DNA of 22,019 bases from an uncultured Streptococcus sp. (GTDB taxonomy: Bacteria > Bacillota > Bacilli > Lactobacillales > Streptococcaceae): the NCBI GenBank assembly GCA_934215455.1, contig CAKPZX010000029.1, positions 1 to 22,019 of the forward strand, read 5' to 3'. Of the stretch, positions 7,491 to 16,238 are shown one piece after another. The first letter of the stretch is position 1, and each line of letters opens with the position of its first letter. The notes under the pieces were generated by a model. That model saw only the letters and a program-made list of their open reading frames with translations, did not search any database and had not been told where the DNA came from. The position numbers and the translations under genes are program-made.

Positions 7491-8597
7491 TTATTGGTCC
7501 ACAGGCACAATGTTGCCATCCGCATCTTTGGTGACATGGACATATTTTCCATCTACTTCAATGTAGAAGGTATGTGGCTTGTCTTGAGCTGGAGAGGCTT
7601 GTTTTTGAAGGTCATTGCCAAGGGCTTGACCCAAGTTCATCCCCATGATCATGTTCATACCATTGCCACCTTCATTTTTAGCAGCTGCGACCAAGGCTTC
7701 ATTGCGAGCACGACGTTCTTCGATTTCAATGGTATTGTACTTCATCGCTGCCAATTCACTGTCCAGTTTATTGACCTTGGCCATACTGTCTGCATCGTAG
7801 CTCAAATCTTCGATGAGGACATTGGTTAATTCGATACCATATAATTCTGTCCAAGTTTTGTTGACTTCGCGTTTTGCAACTTCATTGAAGACATCTTGGT
7901 CCGCATTGATATTGTAAATGTCCGCTTTATTTTCTGCTGTATATTTTGAAATGGCCACTGCAATTTTTGGAGCCAGATTTTGGCGCAAGGTGCCCTGAGC
8001 CACATCTTCCAAGGTAAATGGCTTATCTGCAGTGATTTGACGACTGACTGCACTGATGTAAAAGAGTACAGGATCTGCCACTTTAACATCATAAAGACCA
8101 TAAAAACGAATACTAAGAAGTTGTTGGTAACGGTCGCTAAAGTACTCGACTGGATTTTGAGTACCAAATTTATTTCCTGTAAAAGGTTGCATCCGCACAA
8201 AAATAATTTCTTGTTGGGTGACCACTTGGCCTCCAAATGAGAAACGGTTCTTGAACTGATCCCACGTTCCTTTCACACCACCCTTTTCAAACAACCAGGC
8301 ATTTTCACCGGCTTGCCATTCGTGACTCCCTGCTTCTAGAAGGTCTCCTAGAAAAGTTCCATTATTGACCAAGAGAGCAACATATCCTTGGGGAACAATG
8401 ACAACAGAACCATCTGTCAATAGGCCCGTATTTTGGTTACTCTGACGAGAGCGCCCATCTGGATCTTTGGTTAAGAGCTGTCCCTTAATGGCCAAAGCTG
8501 TTGCTGGAACAGCTTCCGGCAAAGTAATGGCTTCCTTAAATTTACTATCTTGAAAACTTGAAATGCCCGCTGAAAGGGCTGCTTTAATAAATCCCAT
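7491..8597 (-). CDS. SPFH-domain protein (YdjI / virion-core-like family)
   Basis: A 368-residue member of the SPFH/band-7 family annotated as 'virion core protein' or YdjI. Residues about 60-290 hold the SPFH region: GSVVIVPQGYVALLVNNG, FEKGGVKGTWDQFKNRFSFGGQVV, the conserved FYGLYDVKVADPVLF, and a charged helical end SELAAMKYNTIEIEERRARNEALVAAAKN. There is no signal peptide or membrane helix, so it must be brought to the membrane by a partner. Where relatives end in a zinc ribbon, this one ends in a short beta-like segment HTFYIEVDGKYVHVTKDADG. The start codon lies 8 bp beyond the stop of the Tim44-like gene and its ribosome binding site (AGGAGAA) overlaps that stop. The two are thus coupled and probably act together, as SPFH and membrane partners do in the Bacillus YdjGHI-PspA system. 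Confidence 0.8.
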   Translation of the reverse strand: MGFIKAALSAGISSFQDSKFKEAITLPEAVPATALAIKGQLLTKDPDGRSRQSNQNTGLLTDGSVVIVPQGYVALLVNNGTFLGDLLEAGSHEWQAGENAWLFEKGGVKGTWDQFKNRFSFGGQVVTQQEIIFVRMQPFTGNKFGTQNPVEYFSDRYQQLLSIRFYGLYDVKVADPVLFYISAVSRQITADKPFTLEDVAQGTLRQNLAPKIAVAISKYTAENKADIYNINADQDVFNEVAKREVNKTWTELYGIELTNVLIEDLSYDADSMAKVNKLDSELAAMKYNTIEIEERRARNEALVAAAKNEGGNGMNMIMGMNLGQALGNDLQKQASPAQDKPHTFYIEVDGKYVHVTKDADGNIVPVDQ

Positions 8598-8605
8598 ACA
8601 TTCTC

Positions 8606-9589
8606 CTATCTGTAGAATTCAATTTCATCCACAACTTCGTAGACATCCAAGACCCAATCTTTTGGATTGTGCTTCAAGGATGCTTGGCAATATTCACACT
8701 TGTCGATTGAATCGATGGTCAGTGGCGCACCACAGTTCGGACAGTGATCACTAACGACTTCTGAATTCTTAATGATCTCTGTCTGAGCTCCATGTTCACG
8801 GAGGAAGACCATGCGGTAAACGGTAAAGAGATCTTTGGTTGGATCCCCTTCGATCACACGGCCCGTTTCATCATTTCGGATGTAATCTCTCATCGTCGAT
8901 GACAGAATGACTTCGATGCGGTCATTGCCTTCTGGATTTTCGATAAAGTCTTTGATCTTCGAATCTTCCACACGCACGCGCTCTAGAACATTGGTTGTTT
9001 TGGCACGAATATGCTCTTGTAACTGCGTCAAGTGCTGCTCATAAAGACTCGTACTTTCTAAATTCCGTACGGAATTCCAATCTTTTTCTGTCCAAGCAGA
9101 CTGCAATTGAAGATAAACCAGCTTGACTTGCGACAAGAAGCGGTCTTCATCAAACATTGGATCCAGTTTACGGATGCGGCGAATCGCTTCATAGTTGTTT
9201 TCAATTGGTCGACCGGCCCGCTCTTCGGTTGTCCGTTTTGGACCACTATTTGAAGAGATTGACTCCTCACTATCATTAGCCTCTTTTGCAATATTATAGA
9301 TAAATCCAATCAATCCAACGATAGCAAAAACTGCCACTACACCACCAGAGTCTGTTCCAGAACTAGAACTGTAGCTACTGGATCCACCAGACCAGCTGCT
9401 GCCACCAGACCAACTACTTCCGCCATCGGACCAGCTACTGCCACTATCGGACCAACTGCTACCGCCACCTGAATCAATCAAGCTACTGCCACCACTATCT
9501 GTATTACCGACCCCTGCATGGGCAGAAGGAACAAATACAAACAGCAGGACTACTAGAAGAATTCCAACTATTACACTTCGTTTTTTCAT
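8606..9589 (-). CDS. Membrane protein with Ser/Gly/Trp-rich loop, Tim44-like domain and C-terminal zinc ribbon
   Basis: Unusual 327-residue protein. A cleavable-looking signal sequence or N-terminal helix (about 3-25, ending PSAHA-G) is followed by a repetitive Ser/Gly/Trp region (31-82; SSWSDGG-type units). Next come one membrane helix (about 84-100), a charged linker, a Tim44-like domain (about 130-270; LDPMFDEDRFLSQVKLVYLQLQ is the signature start), and a zinc ribbon (C283, C286, C298, C301). With one helix after an exported N-terminus, the Tim44-like and zinc parts would face the cytoplasm, where the SPFH neighbour is. It lies 56 bp downstream of pepP with no clear promoter or terminator between, so it is probably part of the uvrA-pepP transcript. 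Function unknown; a membrane-stress or membrane-organisation role is inferred from its partner. Confidence 0.75.
   Translation of the reverse strand: MKKRSVIVGILLVVLLFVFVPSAHAGVGNTDSGGSSLIDSGGGSSWSDSGSSWSDGGSSWSGGSSWSGGSSSYSSSSGTDSGGVVAVFAIVGLIGFIYNIAKEANDSEESISSNSGPKRTTEERAGRPIENNYEAIRRIRKLDPMFDEDRFLSQVKLVYLQLQSAWTEKDWNSVRNLESTSLYEQHLTQLQEHIRAKTTNVLERVRVEDSKIKDFIENPEGNDRIEVILSSTMRDYIRNDETGRVIEGDPTKDLFTVYRMVFLREHGAQTEIIKNSEVVSDHCPNCGAPLTIDSIDKCEYCQASLKHNPKDWVLDVYEVVDEIEFYR
9382..9480 (-). repeat. Short in-frame tandem repeats coding Ser-Ser-Trp-Ser-Gly/Asp units
   Basis: Imperfect units of about 15-21 bp (such as GGACCAGCTACTGCCA and close variants on the plus strand) repeat several times and encode SSWSDGG / SSWSGG units at residues about 43-72 of the Tim44-like protein. 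Variation is mostly at third codon positions, so the peptide repeat is better kept than the DNA. Unit number could vary by recombination without a frame change. Confidence 0.7.
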
Positions 9590-9645
9590 AGGCCTCTTTT
9601 CTTATCTTTGTTTGTTACACAGGGGTTAAGAAAATACTGTCTATT

Positions 9646-10713
9646 TTATAGGACAATCAATTCTTTAGGAGCAAGAGTCAAGACTTCACAGCCAGTTTCT
9701 GTGATCAAGAGGTCATCTTCGATCCGCACACCAGAGAGACCTTCGATATAAATACCTGGTTCATCTGTTAAGACCATCCCTGCTTGAATCGCCTCTTTAG
9801 ACGTTTGGCTGAAGTATGGTTCTTCGTGGATATCTAGCCCAATTCCATGACCGATTCCATGCGTGAAGTATTGACCATAGCCGGCTGCCTCGATCACATC
9901 GCGTGGGATTTTATCAAAATCACGGAAGCCAAGTCCATCTTTAGCAGCAGCAATCAAGGCTTGATTGGCTTTCAAAACGGTTTCGTAAATTTCTCTTTCC
10001 TTGTCGCTGACATGTCCTGCATAGATTGTCCGTGTCATATCGCTGACATAGTGGTTATACAAGCAGCCAAAATCAAGGGTCAAGGCATCTCCTGCTGAAA
10101 TCACCCGATCACTTGGAGTCGCGTGAGGCATGGCAGAGCGTTCACCAGCTGCTGAAATAATATCGAAAGATACACCAGAAGCTCCTAACTCCCGCATTCT
10201 AAAATCGAGGAAAGTCGCTGCTTCCAACTCTGTCGTTTTCCCTACCTTGATATAGTCTAAAATATCTTGGAAGGCTTGGTCAGAGATGCTACAAGCTTTT
10301 TTAATGGCCGCAATCTCAGTTTCATCTTTAATCAAGCGCAATTCCATCACAAAGTTCGCTAGGGATCGAAGGGTAATGCCACTGAAAACAGAAGCCATGC
10401 GGGCATGGTAGGCTACCGTCACTTCGTCCTCAAAACCAAGTTCTTTGATTCCAAGATCCTTAACGATCTCTGCAGCTGCAGTCAACTCATCGCGAGTTTC
10501 CACAATCTCTACAAAGGGGAAACAAGTCGCATGGGCATGGATGGTGTAGCGCGAATCCGTAAAGAGGACCATGCGTTCTTCTGTCACCAAAGCGGTCCCG
10601 TTTGAACCCCAGAAATTGGTCAAATAATAAACATTTTTCAAATTGTTAATCAATACCGCTTTGAGGTTTTGGGCTTTCATTTTGTTTCTTAAGTTGCTGA
10701 TCCGTTGATTCAT
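9646..10713 (-). CDS. pepP: M24 family Xaa-Pro peptidase (aminopeptidase P / proline dipeptidase type)
   Basis: Cytosolic metallopeptidase that cleaves N-terminal Xaa-Pro bonds, used in peptide nutrition and turnover. The 355 residues comprise a creatinase-like N-terminal domain (1-125) and a pita-bread catalytic domain. The five dinuclear-metal ligands are all visible: the two Asp of [17 protein letters not shown], the His of [15 protein letters not shown], the Glu of [10 protein letters not shown] and the Glu of RIEDDLLIT. The active site is therefore intact. It overlaps uvrA by 4 bp (ATGA), indicating translational coupling. The symbol pepP is used for the streptococcal aminopeptidase P-like protein; short M24B proteins of this length are also annotated pepQ. 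Confidence 0.88.
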   Translation of the reverse strand: MNQRISNLRNKMKAQNLKAVLINNLKNVYYLTNFWGSNGTALVTEERMVLFTDSRYTIHAHATCFPFVEIVETRDELTAAAEIVKDLGIKELGFEDEVTVAYHARMASVFSGITLRSLANFVMELRLIKDETEIAAIKKACSISDQAFQDILDYIKVGKTTELEAATFLDFRMRELGASGVSFDIISAAGERSAMPHATPSDRVISAGDALTLDFGCLYNHYVSDMTRTIYAGHVSDKEREIYETVLKANQALIAAAKDGLGFRDFDKIPRDVIEAAGYGQYFTHGIGHGIGLDIHEEPYFSQTSKEAIQAGMVLTDEPGIYIEGLSGVRIEDDLLITETGCEVLTLAPKELIVL

Positions 10714-13535
10714 TGTAATTTTCCTTTCAAATATTGTCCTGTGTAGCTGGCGGGATTTGCTGCTACTTCTTCTGGTGTTCCGGTTGCAATAATAGTTCCT
10801 CCACCGACACCACCTTCTGGTCCTAAATCAATGATATGGTCTGCTGTCTTAATGACATCCAAATTGTGCTCAATCACAAGGACCGTATTGCCATCATCCA
10901 CAAATCGCTCTAAGACTTTGATCAAGCGCGAGATATCCTCCGTATGAAGTCCGGTCGTTGGTTCATCCAAGATATAGAAGGATTTTCCTGTAGAGCGCTT
11001 GTGCAATTCGGAAGCCAACTTCATCCGTTGTGCTTCTCCACCTGAAAGAGTAGTCGCTGGTTGCCCCAACGTTACATAGCCCAAGCCTACATCTTGGATG
11101 GTCTTGAGTTTGCGTTCAATTTTTGGAATGTGCTTGAAGAATTCAACTGCCTTGTTGACCGTCATATCCAGCACTTCTGCGATATTTTTTTCCTTGTAGT
11201 GGACTTCGAGAGTCTCACTATTGTAACGACGTCCATGGCAGACTTCACAAGGGACGAAGACATCCGGCAAGAAGTGCATTTCAATCTTGATGATCCCATC
11301 TCCTGAGCAGGCCTCACAACGCCCGCCCTTGACATTGAAACTAAAGCGGCCTTTTTTATAGCCCCGAATTTTAGCTTCATTGGTCTGTGCAAAGAGATCA
11401 CGAATGTCATCGAAGACGCCTGTATAGGTCGCTGGATTAGAACGAGGAGTCCGGCCAATCGGGCTTTGATCAATGTCGATCAAGCGATCGATATGCTCAA
11501 TCCCCTGAATCGTCTTGTATTTCCCTGGTTTTTCCGAATTACGGTTGAGCTTTTGAGCGATGGCTTTTTTCAAGATGCCATTGATCAAGGTCGATTTTCC
11601 AGAACCGGAAACTCCAGTGACTGCGATGAATTTGCCCAGAGGAAAGCGCGCTGTGATATCTTGTAAGTTATTCTCACTGGCTCCAGTAATTTCAATAGAA
11701 CGACCATTTCCTGAACGGCGCTCTGTTGGAACCGGAATCTTGCGTTTGCCGGACAAGTACTGGCCAGTGATGGATTTGCTGTTGCGAGCCACCTGCTTAG
11801 GAGTTCCAGCCGCAACTATCTCTCCCCCAAAAACACCGGCACCTGGGCCGACATCGATCAGGTAGTCTGCCTCTCTCATGGTATCTTCATCATGTTCGAC
11901 GACGATCAAGGTGTTGCCTAAATCGCGCATCTTCTTGAGACTGGCAATCAAGCGGTCATTGTCCCTTTGATGGAGGCCGATAGACGGCTCATCCAAGATG
12001 TAAAGGACACCAGAGAGGTTGGAACCGATCTGGGTTGCCAAGCGAATGCGCTGGCTTTCTCCACCTGATAAGGTCCCAGCCGATCGTGACAGGGTCAAGT
12101 AATTGAGCCCCACATTGTTTAAGAAGGTCAAGCGATCCTTAATCTCTTTTAGGATCGGTCTTGCAATCGTAGCTTCATTGTCCGTTAAAACCAACTTATC
12201 CACAGCTTTTAAGTGGTCCGCAATTGATAGATCTGACACTTCCCCGATATGCATCCCTTTTTCTCCTCCGACACGAACAGAGAGAGCTTGGTCATTGAGA
12301 CGGTAGCCATGGCAGGTCGCACAGGTCAATTCGTTCATATAAGAGCGCATTTGGTTGCGGGTGAAATCACTATTGGTCTCACGGAAACGACGGTGAATAT
12401 TGTTTACGACCCCTTCAAAAGGAATCTCAATATCGCGAACCCCACCAAACTCATTTTCATAGTGGAAGTGGAATTCCTTGCCATTTGAACCATAGAGGAC
12501 CAAGTCCTTTTCTTCTTGAGAAAGATCGGAAAACGGCTGGTCCATATCAACGCCAAAATGGATCATGGCCTGCTCCAACATCTGTGGATAGTAGTTGGAA
12601 GAGATCGGATTCCAAGGAGCAAGTGCTCCTTCGCGAAGGGTTAAGCGATCATCTGGCACCACCAAATCCAAGTCCACCTCTAGCTTAATACCCAGCCCAT
12701 CACAGTCTGGACAAGATCCGAAAGGCGCATTGAAAGAAAAGAGGCGGGGCTCTAATTCAGGGACGGTAAAGCCACAGACTGGACAAGCATAATGCTCAGA
12801 AAAGAGTAGCTCCTTGCCGTCCATGGTATCAATCACGACATAACCATCCGCAATTCGAAGAGCTGCTTCAATCGAATCAAAGAGCCGCGAGCGGATGCCC
12901 TCTTTAATCACGATTCGGTCCACAACTACTTCAATCGTGTGCTGCTTGCTTTTAGATAGTTCTTGAACCTCTGTCACATCATAGATCTCCCCATCGACCC
13001 GCACCCGGACATAGCCGTCTTTTTGCACCTTTTCAATGATATTCTTGTGCTGGCCTTTTTTCTTGCGAATAATAGGGGCTAGAATTTGCAGGCGTTGGCG
13101 CTCTGGTAATTCTAAGACTTGATCAACAATTTGCTCAACAGAAGAAGCCGTAATCGCTCCATGCCCATTGATACAATAAGGCGTCCCTACACGCGCATAG
13201 AGCAAGCGCAGGTAGTCATTGATCTCTGTTGCCGTCCCCACTGTAGAACGGGGGTTTTTACTGGTCGTTTTTTGGTCGATGGAAATGGCTGGACTCAAGC
13301 CGTCAATGGAGTCCACATCTGGTTTTTCCATATTTCCCAAGAACTGCCGGGCATAGGCTGATAAGCTCTCCACGTAGCGGCGCTGACCTTCTGCATAGAG
13401 GGTATCAAAGGCCAGACTGGACTTTCCAGAACCAGACAAGCCCGTCACCACAACTAATTTGTCCCGTGGAATTTCCACGTCTATATTTTTTAAATTATGG
13501 GCGCGTGCCCCATGAATGACAATTTTATCTTGCAT
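10710..13535 (-). CDS. uvrA: Excinuclease ABC subunit A
   Basis: DNA-damage sensor of nucleotide excision repair; works as a dimer with UvrB. It is 941 residues, full length, with two ABC ATPase modules. Module I has Walker [10 protein letters not shown] (32-40) and signature [14 protein letters not shown]; module II has Walker [10 protein letters not shown] and signature [15 protein letters not shown]. The zinc modules are present: CPVC with CPDC in the first half and CEACSGDG with CEVCHG in the second. Walker B DEPSIGLH and DEPTTGLH are intact. The N-terminus [18 protein letters not shown] and C-terminus [11 protein letters not shown] are typical. It is the first gene of the transcript and shares a 121-bp divergent promoter region with the CorA gene. 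Confidence 0.98.
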   Translation of the reverse strand: MQDKIVIHGARAHNLKNIDVEIPRDKLVVVTGLSGSGKSSLAFDTLYAEGQRRYVESLSAYARQFLGNMEKPDVDSIDGLSPAISIDQKTTSKNPRSTVGTATEINDYLRLLYARVGTPYCINGHGAITASSVEQIVDQVLELPERQRLQILAPIIRKKKGQHKNIIEKVQKDGYVRVRVDGEIYDVTEVQELSKSKQHTIEVVVDRIVIKEGIRSRLFDSIEAALRIADGYVVIDTMDGKELLFSEHYACPVCGFTVPELEPRLFSFNAPFGSCPDCDGLGIKLEVDLDLVVPDDRLTLREGALAPWNPISSNYYPQMLEQAMIHFGVDMDQPFSDLSQEEKDLVLYGSNGKEFHFHYENEFGGVRDIEIPFEGVVNNIHRRFRETNSDFTRNQMRSYMNELTCATCHGYRLNDQALSVRVGGEKGMHIGEVSDLSIADHLKAVDKLVLTDNEATIARPILKEIKDRLTFLNNVGLNYLTLSRSAGTLSGGESQRIRLATQIGSNLSGVLYILDEPSIGLHQRDNDRLIASLKKMRDLGNTLIVVEHDEDTMREADYLIDVGPGAGVFGGEIVAAGTPKQVARNSKSITGQYLSGKRKIPVPTERRSGNGRSIEITGASENNLQDITARFPLGKFIAVTGVSGSGKSTLINGILKKAIAQKLNRNSEKPGKYKTIQGIEHIDRLIDIDQSPIGRTPRSNPATYTGVFDDIRDLFAQTNEAKIRGYKKGRFSFNVKGGRCEACSGDGIIKIEMHFLPDVFVPCEVCHGRRYNSETLEVHYKEKNIAEVLDMTVNKAVEFFKHIPKIERKLKTIQDVGLGYVTLGQPATTLSGGEAQRMKLASELHKRSTGKSFYILDEPTTGLHTEDISRLIKVLERFVDDGNTVLVIEHNLDVIKTADHIIDLGPEGGVGGGTIIATGTPEEVAANPASYTGQYLKGKLQ

Positions 13536-13568
13536 GTTCTTACTCTAATCACCTTTTTGTTAACCTCC

Positions 13569-13577
13569 ATTATAACA
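13569..13577 (-). promoter_or_regulatory. uvrA promoter, extended -10
   Basis: On the minus strand TGT-TATAAT (TATAAT at 13574-13569) is an extended -10 about 33 nt before the uvrA ATG. No convincing -35 is seen. A LexA/HdiR-type operator was not recognised in the 121 bp between uvrA and corA. Confidence 0.6.
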
Positions 13578-13616
13578 AATTTTTTAGTATTCTTTTATCC
13601 AAAACCGTCCTTTTTC

Positions 13617-13625
13617 TGATATAAT
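13617..13625 (+). promoter_or_regulatory. corA promoter, extended -10
   Basis: TGA-TATAAT (TATAAT at 13620-13625) lies 31 bp upstream of the CorA start; the possible -35 (TTATCC, 13595-13600) is poor. The transcript would begin near 13632 and carry the strong AAGGGGAGG ribosome binding site at 13644-13652. Confidence 0.65.
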
Positions 13626-13656
13626 GTTAAGGTGTAAAAAAACAAGGGGAGGCACC

Positions 13657-14601
13657 ATGAAACAGGTCTTTTTATCGACAACGACTGAATTTAAAGAAAT
13701 AGAGACGCTGGAACCCGGTAGCTGGATCAACCTTGTTAACCCTTCTCAAAGTGAATCGATGGAAATCGCCTCTGCTTTTAATATCGATATTGCAGACTTA
13801 CGGGCACCACTCGATGCGGAAGAAATGTCCCGTATGACCATCGAAGATGAGTATACCTTGATCATCGTAGACGTTCCCATCAAGGAAGAGCGGAACAATC
13901 AGACCTACTACGTGACCATTCCGCTAGGGATTATCCTGACAGAAGAGGCTATTATCACGACTTGCTTGGAGAAATTGCCGCTTCTCGATATCTTTATCAA
14001 CCGACGCTTGCGGAATTTCTATACCTTTATGAGGTCACGCTTTATCTTTCAGATCCTCTATCGCAACGCTGAACTCTACTTGTCTGCGCTTCGTACCTTG
14101 GATCGCAAAAGCGAACAGATTGAAAGTCAATTGCACAAATCAACGCGTAATGAAGAACTGATTGAGTTGATGGAGTTGGAAAAAACCATCGTCTACTTTA
14201 AGGCCTCTCTGAAAACCAATGAGCGCGTGATCAAGAAATTGACCAGCGCTACAAGTAACATCAAGAAATACCTAGAAGACGAGGATCTGTTGGAAGATAC
14301 CTTGATCGAAACCCAGCAGGCCATCGAGATGGCAGATATTTATGGAAATATCCTGCACTCCATGACCGATACCTTCGCATCGATCATCTCCAACAACCAG
14401 AACAACATCATGAAGACCCTGGCCCTCGTTACCATTGTCATGTCCATTCCGACCATGATCTTTTCGGCCTACGGGATGAACTTCAAGGACAATGAGCTTC
14501 CGCTCAATGGCGAACCTCATGCCTTCTGGCTGATTATTTTCATCGCCTTTGCCCTGACCGGGTCTCTCGTCGTCTACCTCATCCATAAAAAATGGTTCTA
14601 A
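13657..14601 (+). CDS. CorA-type magnesium/divalent metal transporter
   Basis: Membrane channel-type transporter of Mg2+ or related divalent cations; forms pentamers. The 314 residues contain a soluble N-terminal alpha/beta domain (1-150), long helices (150-250) and two C-terminal membrane helices (about 253-275 and 286-306). The gating motif YGMNF lies between the helices (at about 272), and the short basic tail HKKWF is typical. The start is the ATG at 13657, set 4 bp after AAGGGGAGG; an in-frame upstream codon at 13624 falls on the -10 and is not used. A DUF1129 gene follows after 27 bp. The pair divergent to uvrA is a conserved streptococcal arrangement as far as I recall. Confidence 0.92.
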   Translation: MKQVFLSTTTEFKEIETLEPGSWINLVNPSQSESMEIASAFNIDIADLRAPLDAEEMSRMTIEDEYTLIIVDVPIKEERNNQTYYVTIPLGIILTEEAIITTCLEKLPLLDIFINRRLRNFYTFMRSRFIFQILYRNAELYLSALRTLDRKSEQIESQLHKSTRNEELIELMELEKTIVYFKASLKTNERVIKKLTSATSNIKKYLEDEDLLEDTLIETQQAIEMADIYGNILHSMTDTFASIISNNQNNIMKTLALVTIVMSIPTMIFSAYGMNFKDNELPLNGEPHAFWLIIFIAFALTGSLVVYLIHKKWF

Positions 14602-14628
14602 CCAAACTTGTACATCAAAGGAGTAACT

Positions 14629-15306
14629 ATGTCTCACACCGACCTTCATCAACTTAGTAAGAAAAATCAAGAATTTATCCGGATCGCCAAACACCAATTG
14701 CTTGAAAACGGAAAGACAGAGGAAGAAGCAGAAAGCCTCATCCAAGAAATTCTACCAGCTATCCATGAAAACCAAGGAAAAGGAATTCCAGCACGGACCC
14801 TTTTTGGAGCTCCAACTGTCTGGGCGAACTCTTTCAGCGAGAAAGAACGCTATGAAAAAGAGCATCCGAAATTAAACGATGCTCCCTCTCTCATGATTTT
14901 GGATTCCTTCCTCTTTATCTTTGGTGTTTTTGCTGCGATTAGCGCCTTTATGAACTTGGTTGCACCGCGTCGTACTGGCTATGGTTTGATCACCTTGATC
15001 CTTGGAAGTTTGACAGGGGCTTTGCTCTTATATCTCATGTACTACTTCTTCTATCAGTATATGGATGGCACCAAAGATCGCAGCGAGCGTCCTTCTCTTT
15101 GGAAATCCATGCCGATTCTTGTTGGAGTCATGTTCCTTTGGGTCATTGTCTTGTCCTTTACTTCCTTACTCCCACAGGTTCTCAACCCAACTATTCCAGA
15201 TGTCTTCGCCATCGTTTTAGGAGCTTTAGCACTTGTCCTTCGCTTCTACCTCAAGAAACGCTTTAATATTAAAAGTTCGAGCACAGCACCCGCAACTCGA
15301 CGCTAA
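14629..15306 (+). CDS. DUF1129 family membrane protein
   Basis: Integral membrane protein of unknown function, 225 residues. A soluble N-terminal segment (1-85, helix-forming, with LSKKNQEFIRIAKHQLLENG and TLFGAPTVWANSFSE) precedes about four membrane helices (roughly 90-110, 118-142, 160-180, 188-208) and a basic Ser/Thr-rich tail. The start is the ATG at 14629, five bases after AAAGGAG; an upstream TTG at 14608 has no ribosome binding site. Being second in an operon with CorA suggests a link with metal or envelope physiology, but no catalytic motif is visible. Confidence 0.85.
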   Translation: MSHTDLHQLSKKNQEFIRIAKHQLLENGKTEEEAESLIQEILPAIHENQGKGIPARTLFGAPTVWANSFSEKERYEKEHPKLNDAPSLMILDSFLFIFGVFAAISAFMNLVAPRRTGYGLITLILGSLTGALLLYLMYYFFYQYMDGTKDRSERPSLWKSMPILVGVMFLWVIVLSFTSLLPQVLNPTIPDVFAIVLGALALVLRFYLKKRFNIKSSSTAPATRR

Positions 15307-15310
15307 AAAG

Positions 15311-15337
15311 AAACGGATGAAGTTTTCATCCGTTTTT
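15311..15337 (+). terminator. Terminator of corA-DUF1129
   Basis: Perfect 11-bp stem AAACGGATGAA / TTCATCCGTTT with a GTT loop, then T5-G-TTTT. It lies directly after the DUF1129 stop. Read on the minus strand it can also end the GNAT transcript coming from the right, so it probably works in both directions. Confidence 0.9.
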
Positions 15338-15340
15338 GTT

Positions 15341-15862
15341 TTACTGTATTTCCCTGTTCAACCTTTTTGAAAAATAGAGGACTAAGTCATCATTGTTTTC
15401 ACAAGAACTGTAAGGGGCCAAGGGCTGATCCCTAAACCAAACTCCAGATCCATCTGGGATATAGCCCCGTTTGACATACAGTCTTTGAGCTGGGCCATAA
15501 CCCGAGTGTAAACCAACCCCTAAAGTAACAATCTCTGATAGTAGCCGGACTCTTTTTTCTGCCTCTTCTAAGAGTTGATTCCCAATCCCTCGATTTCTAA
15601 ATGGTTCAAAAACATTAAAATCAGATAGTTCAGGATAGACTCCCACGAAAGGGCCGTGCTTGGCAGCAGGCAATATAGTGATATAGCCTGCCACAAATCC
15701 ATCCGACTCAGCTACTAATACGTCCCTCTCTCTATTCTCCTGCTCCTGAAAATAGCTAGTCAAGATATCCTCTCTACCTGGCCACCCTTGGTGGATAAAG
15801 GCTTGAGAGATGTGCTCAATATCTGCCTTTATCATCCTCCTGATGATTACACCTTCCTTCAT
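15341..15862 (-). CDS. GNAT family N-acetyltransferase
   Basis: Probable acetyl-CoA-dependent N-acetyltransferase of 173 residues; substrate unknown. The GNAT fold is visible from IIRRMIKADIEHISQAFIHQGWPG, the beta-strand 4 region DFNVFEPFRNRGIGNQLL with the pyrophosphate-binding loop RNRGIG (89-94), and the C-terminal LYVKRGYIPDGSGVWFRD. The ATG at 15862 is preceded by AAGGAGGG. It has its own promoter and is shielded from the upstream ribosomal operon by a set of terminators, so it is a single-gene unit. Confidence 0.87.
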   Translation of the reverse strand: MKEGVIIRRMIKADIEHISQAFIHQGWPGREDILTSYFQEQENRERDVLVAESDGFVAGYITILPAAKHGPFVGVYPELSDFNVFEPFRNRGIGNQLLEEAEKRVRLLSEIVTLGVGLHSGYGPAQRLYVKRGYIPDGSGVWFRDQPLAPYSSCENNDDLVLYFSKRLNREIQ

Positions 15863-15891
15863 AGTTCCCTCCTTGATACCTTTCTCCCCTC

Positions 15892-15922
15892 ATTATAGCA
15901 TAATCAGAGCTTGGGAAATCAA
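15892..15922 (-). promoter_or_regulatory. GNAT gene promoter
   Basis: On the minus strand TGC-TATAAT (TATAAT at 15897-15892) with TTGATT (15922-15917) 19 bp upstream. The transcript would start about 25 nt before the ATG. Confidence 0.6.
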
Positions 15923-15940
15923 AGAGCTTCACACGGACCT

Positions 15941-16238
15941 AACACACTATCACATTTCTATGCTCGCAAAAAAAGATCCAAAGGGTCTGAAAAAGAGGTC
16001 CCCCGGACCTCAACTCGCTCTTACATTTCCGAGCTCGTGAAAAAAGACCCGTAAGGGTCTTAATTCGCTCTCTTGTTTTCAAGCTCATGAAAAAGAGGTC
16101 CACTGGACCTGAAAAAAAGACCCGTAAGGGTCTTACTCGCTTTTTTATTTTCAAGCTCGTGAAAAAGAGGTCCACTGGACCTCAACTCGCTCTTACATTT
16201 CCAGGCTCGTGAAAAAGAGGTCCACTGGACCTCTTTTT
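15941..16238 (-). repeat. Tandem array of seven intrinsic terminators with conserved spacers, downstream of rpsR
   Basis: Seven hairpins follow each other over about 265 bp, read on the minus strand from rpsR. Family A (AGGTCCA/TGGACCT core) is at 16217-16233, 16167-16183, 16096-16110 and, as a variant with a CCC loop, 15995-16011. Family B (AAGACCC, loop, GGGTCTT) is at 16117-16134, 16044-16061 and, degenerate with a G-T pair, 15974-15988. On the minus strand each hairpin is followed by T4-T7. Spacers of about 33 nt carry a shared pattern (T-run, CACGAGC, GGAAATGTAAGAGCGAGTT and variants) and occur five times, the last decayed. The first hairpin overlaps the rpsR stop codon. The roughly 375 bp between the GNAT gene and rpsR hold nothing else but the GNAT promoter. 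Confidence 0.9.
16212..16238 (-). terminator. First rpsR terminator, overlapping the stop codon
   Basis: An A5/T5-flanked stem, GAGGTCCA pairing with TGGACCTC around one base, with T-runs on either strand. On the minus strand its 5' A-tract includes bases of the rpsR TAA, so a ribosome reaching the stop would cover the left arm. It is the unit repeated downstream. Confidence 0.85.

Noticed and set aside
13624..13656. Upstream in-frame start for the CorA gene
   Set aside because: It overlaps the -10 element and lacks a ribosome binding site; the ATG at 13657 has an ideal one.
14272..14745. 157-codon minus-strand frame across the CorA/DUF1129 junction
   Set aside because: Antisense to two supported genes, with a His/Gly/Asp-rich low-quality translation.
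15939..16175. Minus-strand frame of 78 codons with repeated VDLFFxSLK peptide
   Set aside because: It is the translation of the terminator hairpins and spacers; it has no ribosome binding site or family signal and the repeats are explained at the RNA level.
15974..16238. CRISPR-like array of regular repeats
   Set aside because: It is the inter-hairpin segments that are alike, not unique spacers, the repeats are self-complementary with T-runs, and there are no cas genes.
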